Positions 6,809 to 8,348 of a DNA stretch of 8,348 nt are shown here, piece by piece (the first letter of the stretch is position 1; the number at the start of each line of letters is the position of its first letter). The stretch spans positions 1 through 8,348 of the forward strand of contig CAZALT010000153.1 in NCBI GenBank assembly GCA_964485515.1, given 5' to 3'. Origin of the DNA: CAZALT01 sp964485515 (GTDB taxonomy: Bacteria > Actinomycetota > Acidimicrobiia > Acidimicrobiales > Acidimicrobilacustridaceae). The translations under genes and the position numbers were made by a program. The notes beneath the pieces are model-generated. The model was not told the origin of the DNA, searched no databases, and saw only the letters and a program-made list of their open reading frames with translations.

Positions 6809-7420
6809 TCAGCCCGGTTCGCCGATCAGGGCGAGGACGATCGTTCCGTCGAGCGCGGCTCGTGCCGCCTCGGGTGCGTCGCCTTCGTCGACCGCCACCG
6901 TGATGGTCGATTCGCCGAGCGCGACCACGGTGGCGTCTCGCGCCACCCACGAGGCTCGGCCGCCGTCGAACCTCGCGGCGAGGAGGTCGACCTGGTCGCC
7001 GGGTGCGAACGGACCGAGGTCGTCCGGCGCGTCCACGACCAGAGCGCGGCGATCGGCACCGATCAACGACTGGGTGGGCGAGAGGCCCCCGGGGGCCAAC
7101 CGCTCGTCGACGAGCAGTTCGCCGTCGAGGATCGGGTGCACCACCGTCCGGCCTACCGGATCGACCGACGCGGTGCCGTTGGCGAGCACGGTCGGAACGT
7201 CCTGCCACACGACGTCGTCGGTGGTGACGGCGTGGCCGACCGCGAGGTCTGACGCCGCCACCGCGACGGTCGTGCGCGTGCCGTAGGCCGAGAGCGTGCT
7301 CTCGGCGCGTTGCACGACGCTGGCGGTGATGAGCGCGGCGACGAGTGCCGCAACGGCACTCAGCATCCAATACGGGCGGGGGCGACGGAACCGACGAAGT
7401 CGGTCGAGGCGGTCGAACAC
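6809..7420 (-). CDS. Membrane-anchored SAF-domain protein (CpaB/RcpC-like)
   Basis: The start chosen is GTG at 7420, preceded by GGAGG only 4 bases away, which gives 203 residues. The frame stays open far upstream but there overlaps the fmdB-like gene with arginine-rich nonsense translation. Residues 1-16 are basic, 17-36 a single membrane helix, and the rest is probably outside the membrane. Residues about 51-112 are an SAF domain (TVAVAASDLAVGHAVTTDDV, then VPTVL, VGRTVVHPILDGELLVDERL), as found in CpaB/RcpC pilus-assembly proteins. A second part, about 126-202, has a CpaB-like APDDLGPFAPGDQVDLLA stretch. No pilus genes are near. It lies 46 bases downstream of the zinc-ribbon gene and should share its CIRCE-controlled transcript. 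From memory, Rv0990c of M. tuberculosis, a heat-induced protein, occupies the same place; sequence similarity to it needs a search. Molecular function unknown. Confidence 0.82.
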   Translation of the reverse strand: MFDRLDRLRRFRRPRPYWMLSAVAALVAALITASVVQRAESTLSAYGTRTTVAVAASDLAVGHAVTTDDVVWQDVPTVLANGTASVDPVGRTVVHPILDGELLVDERLAPGGLSPTQSLIGADRRALVVDAPDDLGPFAPGDQVDLLAARFDGGRASWVARDATVVALGESTITVAVDEGDAPEAARAALDGTIVLALIGEPG

Positions 7421-7466
7421 GGGTCCTCCACGCGGAGAGCGACGGAGGGGGAAGGCGGGGGTGAGC

Positions 7467-7892
7467 TTACGAGGCTGCCTTCGCCTTGTCACCGGTCGAG
7501 CTCGAACCCGACCCGGAGGCGGCCGGCGTCGACGAGCCGGAACCCGACGACGAGCCGGAACCAGATGACGACCCGGCACCAGATGACGAGCCTGACCCGG
7601 ACGAGGAACCAGAGTCGGACGACGAGCCAGAAGACGCGCCGGACGACGAGGTGGAGGCGCTCGTCGAGGACGACGAGTCGTCGGACTTGGCCGAGGTCGA
7701 CGTCTTCGAACCGCCGGACCGGCTGTCGTTCTTGTAGAAGCCGCTGCCCTTGAACGCGATGCCCACGTTGCCGAAGACCTTGCGCAGCGGTCCGCCACAG
7801 CCCTTGCAGGTGGTGAGGGCGTCGTCGCTGAACGACTGGACGATCTCGAACTCGTCGCCGCACTCCTTGCAGCGGTACTCGTACGTCGGCAT
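7467..7892 (-). CDS. FmdB-family zinc-ribbon protein with disordered Ser/Gly tail (Ruc-like chaperone candidate)
   Basis: The 141-residue protein begins MPTYEYRCKECG, the typical FmdB start; the frame is open 12 codons further up, but the ATG at 7892 has GAGGAAGG seven bases before it. Cys8, Cys11, Cys29 and Cys32 form a CxxC/CxxC zinc ribbon. The folded part ends at about residue 55 (GSGFYKND). The remainder, 57-141, is almost only Ser, Gly, Thr, Ala and Asp, including four [S/A]GSSSG hexapeptides (94-117), so it is certainly disordered. FmdB proteins are often labelled regulators without proof. In M. tuberculosis the family member Rv0991c (Ruc) is a zinc-binding, oxidation-activated chaperone with a disordered C-terminus, under heat-shock control. 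The same architecture, a CIRCE operator upstream and a nearby galU make this the best functional guess here. Family certain; chaperone role inferred. Confidence 0.92.
   Translation of the reverse strand: MPTYEYRCKECGDEFEIVQSFSDDALTTCKGCGGPLRKVFGNVGIAFKGSGFYKNDSRSGGSKTSTSAKSDDSSSSTSASTSSSGASSGSSSDSGSSSGSGSSSGAGSSSGSGSSSGSGSSTPAASGSGSSSTGDKAKAAS
7542..7613 (-). repeat. 18-bp repeats encoding [S/A]GSSSG
   Basis: Four degenerate 18-base units within the zinc-ribbon gene encode [S/A]GSSSG. They vary mainly in synonymous positions, so the peptide repeat seems kept while the DNA drifts. Read from the plus strand, the region gives an acidic Asp/Glu/Pro frame that is only a shadow. Confidence 0.75.
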
Positions 7893-7899
7893 CTCTGGA

Positions 7900-7907
7900 C
7901 CTTCCTC
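7900..7907 (-). promoter_or_regulatory. ribosome binding site GAGGAAGG
   Basis: On the minus strand GAGGAAGG ends seven bases before the ATG at 7892. It decides for the MPTYEY start over the in-frame ATG 36 bases upstream, which has no comparable site. Confidence 0.75.
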
Positions 7908-7965
7908 AGGGGCGGCGGGGGCCGGCACACCGACCTCGACAGCGGGCGAGGATCACACCCCACCG

Positions 7966-7992
7966 TTGGCACTCGTTCGAAGAGAGTGCCAG
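7966..7992. promoter_or_regulatory. CIRCE operator (HrcA binding site)
   Basis: TTGGCACTC, nine bases, GAGTGCCAG. The CIRCE consensus is TTAGCACTC-N9-GAGTGCTAA. Arm length and the 9-base spacer fit exactly, eight of nine arm positions pair with each other, and the G in the left arm is matched by a compensating C in the right arm. CIRCE is the operator of the heat-shock repressor HrcA, normally found before groESL, dnaK or hrcA operons. Here it lies 73 bases before the zinc-ribbon gene and 86 before galU. A -10-like TAAGCT on the minus strand touches its edge, so a transcript toward the zinc-ribbon gene would start inside the operator. That makes the minus-strand operon the more likely target. 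Confidence 0.88.
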
Positions 7993-7996
7993 CTTA
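7991..7996 (-). promoter_or_regulatory. -10-like element TAAGCT for the fmdB-SAF operon
   Basis: On the minus strand TAAGCT overlaps the outer end of the CIRCE element; start of transcription would fall near 7984, with a leader of roughly 90 bases. The expected -35 position shows no good hexamer (TTGCGA lies too close), so another sigma factor or a weak -35 is possible. Confidence 0.4.
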
Positions 7997-8064
7997 TCGG
8001 CGCGCGTCGCAACGTCCGATCGACTGCCCGGGTGGTCCCGTCACATCCCGTCGCTGGGTGAACC

Positions 8065-8070
8065 TACGAT
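8065..8070 (+). promoter_or_regulatory. -10 element of galU, leaderless start likely
   Basis: TACGAT fits TANNNT and ends eight bases before the A of the galU ATG, so transcription would begin at or within a base or two of the start codon. GTCACA at 8040-8045 is a 4-of-6 match to TTGACA, but with a long 19-base spacer. No Shine-Dalgarno precedes the ATG, which agrees with a leaderless mRNA, a common form in actinobacteria. Confidence 0.5.
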
Positions 8071-8078
8071 GGGCGGCC

Positions 8079-8348
8079 ATGGTGAACTCTTCGGGCACGC
8101 AGCAGAAGGTCACGAAGGCTGTCATCCCGGCCGCAGGTCTGGGCACGCGGTTCCTTCCCGCCACCAAGGCCCAACCCAAGGAGATGCTGCCCATCGTCGA
8201 CAAGCCGGCCATCCAGTACGTGGTGGAAGAGGCCGTGCGGGCCGGCATCGAGGACATCCTCATCATCACCGGGCGCGGCAAGCGCACGCTCGAGGACCAC
8301 TTCGACCGCAACTTCGAGCTCGAGTACTACCTGGAGCAGAAGGGCAAG
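8079..8348 (+). CDS. galU: UTP-glucose-1-phosphate uridylyltransferase, 3'-truncated by window edge
   Basis: GalU makes UDP-glucose from UTP and glucose-1-phosphate for cell-wall polysaccharide, glycolipid and trehalose synthesis in the cytoplasm. Ninety codons are visible and the frame is open at the window end; full-length GalU has about 300 residues. The nucleotide-binding signature is complete: AVIPAAGLGTRFLPATKA (residues 14-31), then QPKEMLPIVDKPAIQYVVEE, followed by AGIEDILIITGRGK and the DHFD motif. The ATG at 8079 gives a short extension (VNSSGTQQKVTK) before the conserved core; an ATG at 8069 is in another frame. It is divergent from the zinc-ribbon operon across a 186-base spacer. 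galU is also close to the Ruc gene in mycobacteria, where a 5-formyltetrahydrofolate cyclo-ligase gene lies between them; that gene is absent here. Confidence 0.96.
   Translation, partial: MVNSSGTQQKVTKAVIPAAGLGTRFLPATKAQPKEMLPIVDKPAIQYVVEEAVRAGIEDILIITGRGKRTLEDHFDRNFELEYYLEQKGK

Noticed and set aside
7486..7737. Acidic plus-strand frame rich in Asp, Glu and Pro
   Set aside because: It is the reverse of the Ser/Gly tail codons of the zinc-ribbon gene; no ribosome site or conserved part.
7421..7972. N-terminal extension of the SAF-protein frame up to 7972
   Set aside because: It overlaps the zinc-ribbon gene in another frame and gives Arg/Pro-rich sequence; the GTG at 7420 with GGAGG fits the family start.

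Overview
The window is a stretch of very GC-rich chromosome with GTG starts, at least one probable leaderless start and G/C-ending codons throughout. With an HrcA/CIRCE operator and an fmdB-SAF / galU neighbourhood, this points to Actinomycetota. Acidimicrobiia or a relative is my guess, not something the sequence proves. A 100-N gap flanked by identical 55-base ends indicates a draft or metagenome assembly.

Region 1 (1-5304, + strand) is a tight run of four genes: the C-terminal two thirds of TldD, a TldE/PmbA partner, a second diverged TldE/PmbA paralog, and a polytopic membrane protein that looks like a GT-C type glycosyltransferase. TldD carries the zinc-protease HExxxH motif. Both TldE copies lack it, so the set could form two alternative heterodimers. 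The two tldE genes are separated by an oddly AT-rich 100-base spacer with a three-fold repeat. The membrane-protein gene is broken only by the assembly gap: collapsing the duplicated 55 bases and the Ns restores one 455-residue frame. Just past the gap it holds a five-copy pentapeptide repeat.

Region 2 (5305-6730, + strand) is a monocistronic-looking gene with its own promoter and ribosome binding site. It encodes a secreted protein with a signal peptide, an HtaA-like (haem-binding) domain and three SLH repeats, so probably a surface-anchored haem-binding or structural protein.

Region 3 (6731-8348) has a convergent boundary with a hairpin, then a two-gene operon on the minus strand: an FmdB-type zinc-ribbon protein with a long Ser/Gly tail, followed by a membrane-anchored SAF-domain protein. 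Upstream of this operon lies a near-perfect CIRCE operator. The arrangement resembles the Mycobacterium tuberculosis Rv0991c-Rv0990c heat-shock locus, where Rv0991c (Ruc) is a redox-regulated chaperone and galU lies close by. Divergent from it, galU (UDP-glucose pyrophosphorylase) starts and runs off the window end. The best lead in the window is this CIRCE-controlled, Ruc-like operon; the doubled TldE set and the HtaA-SLH fusion come next. I saw no tRNA, rRNA, CRISPR array, insertion sequence or phage gene.
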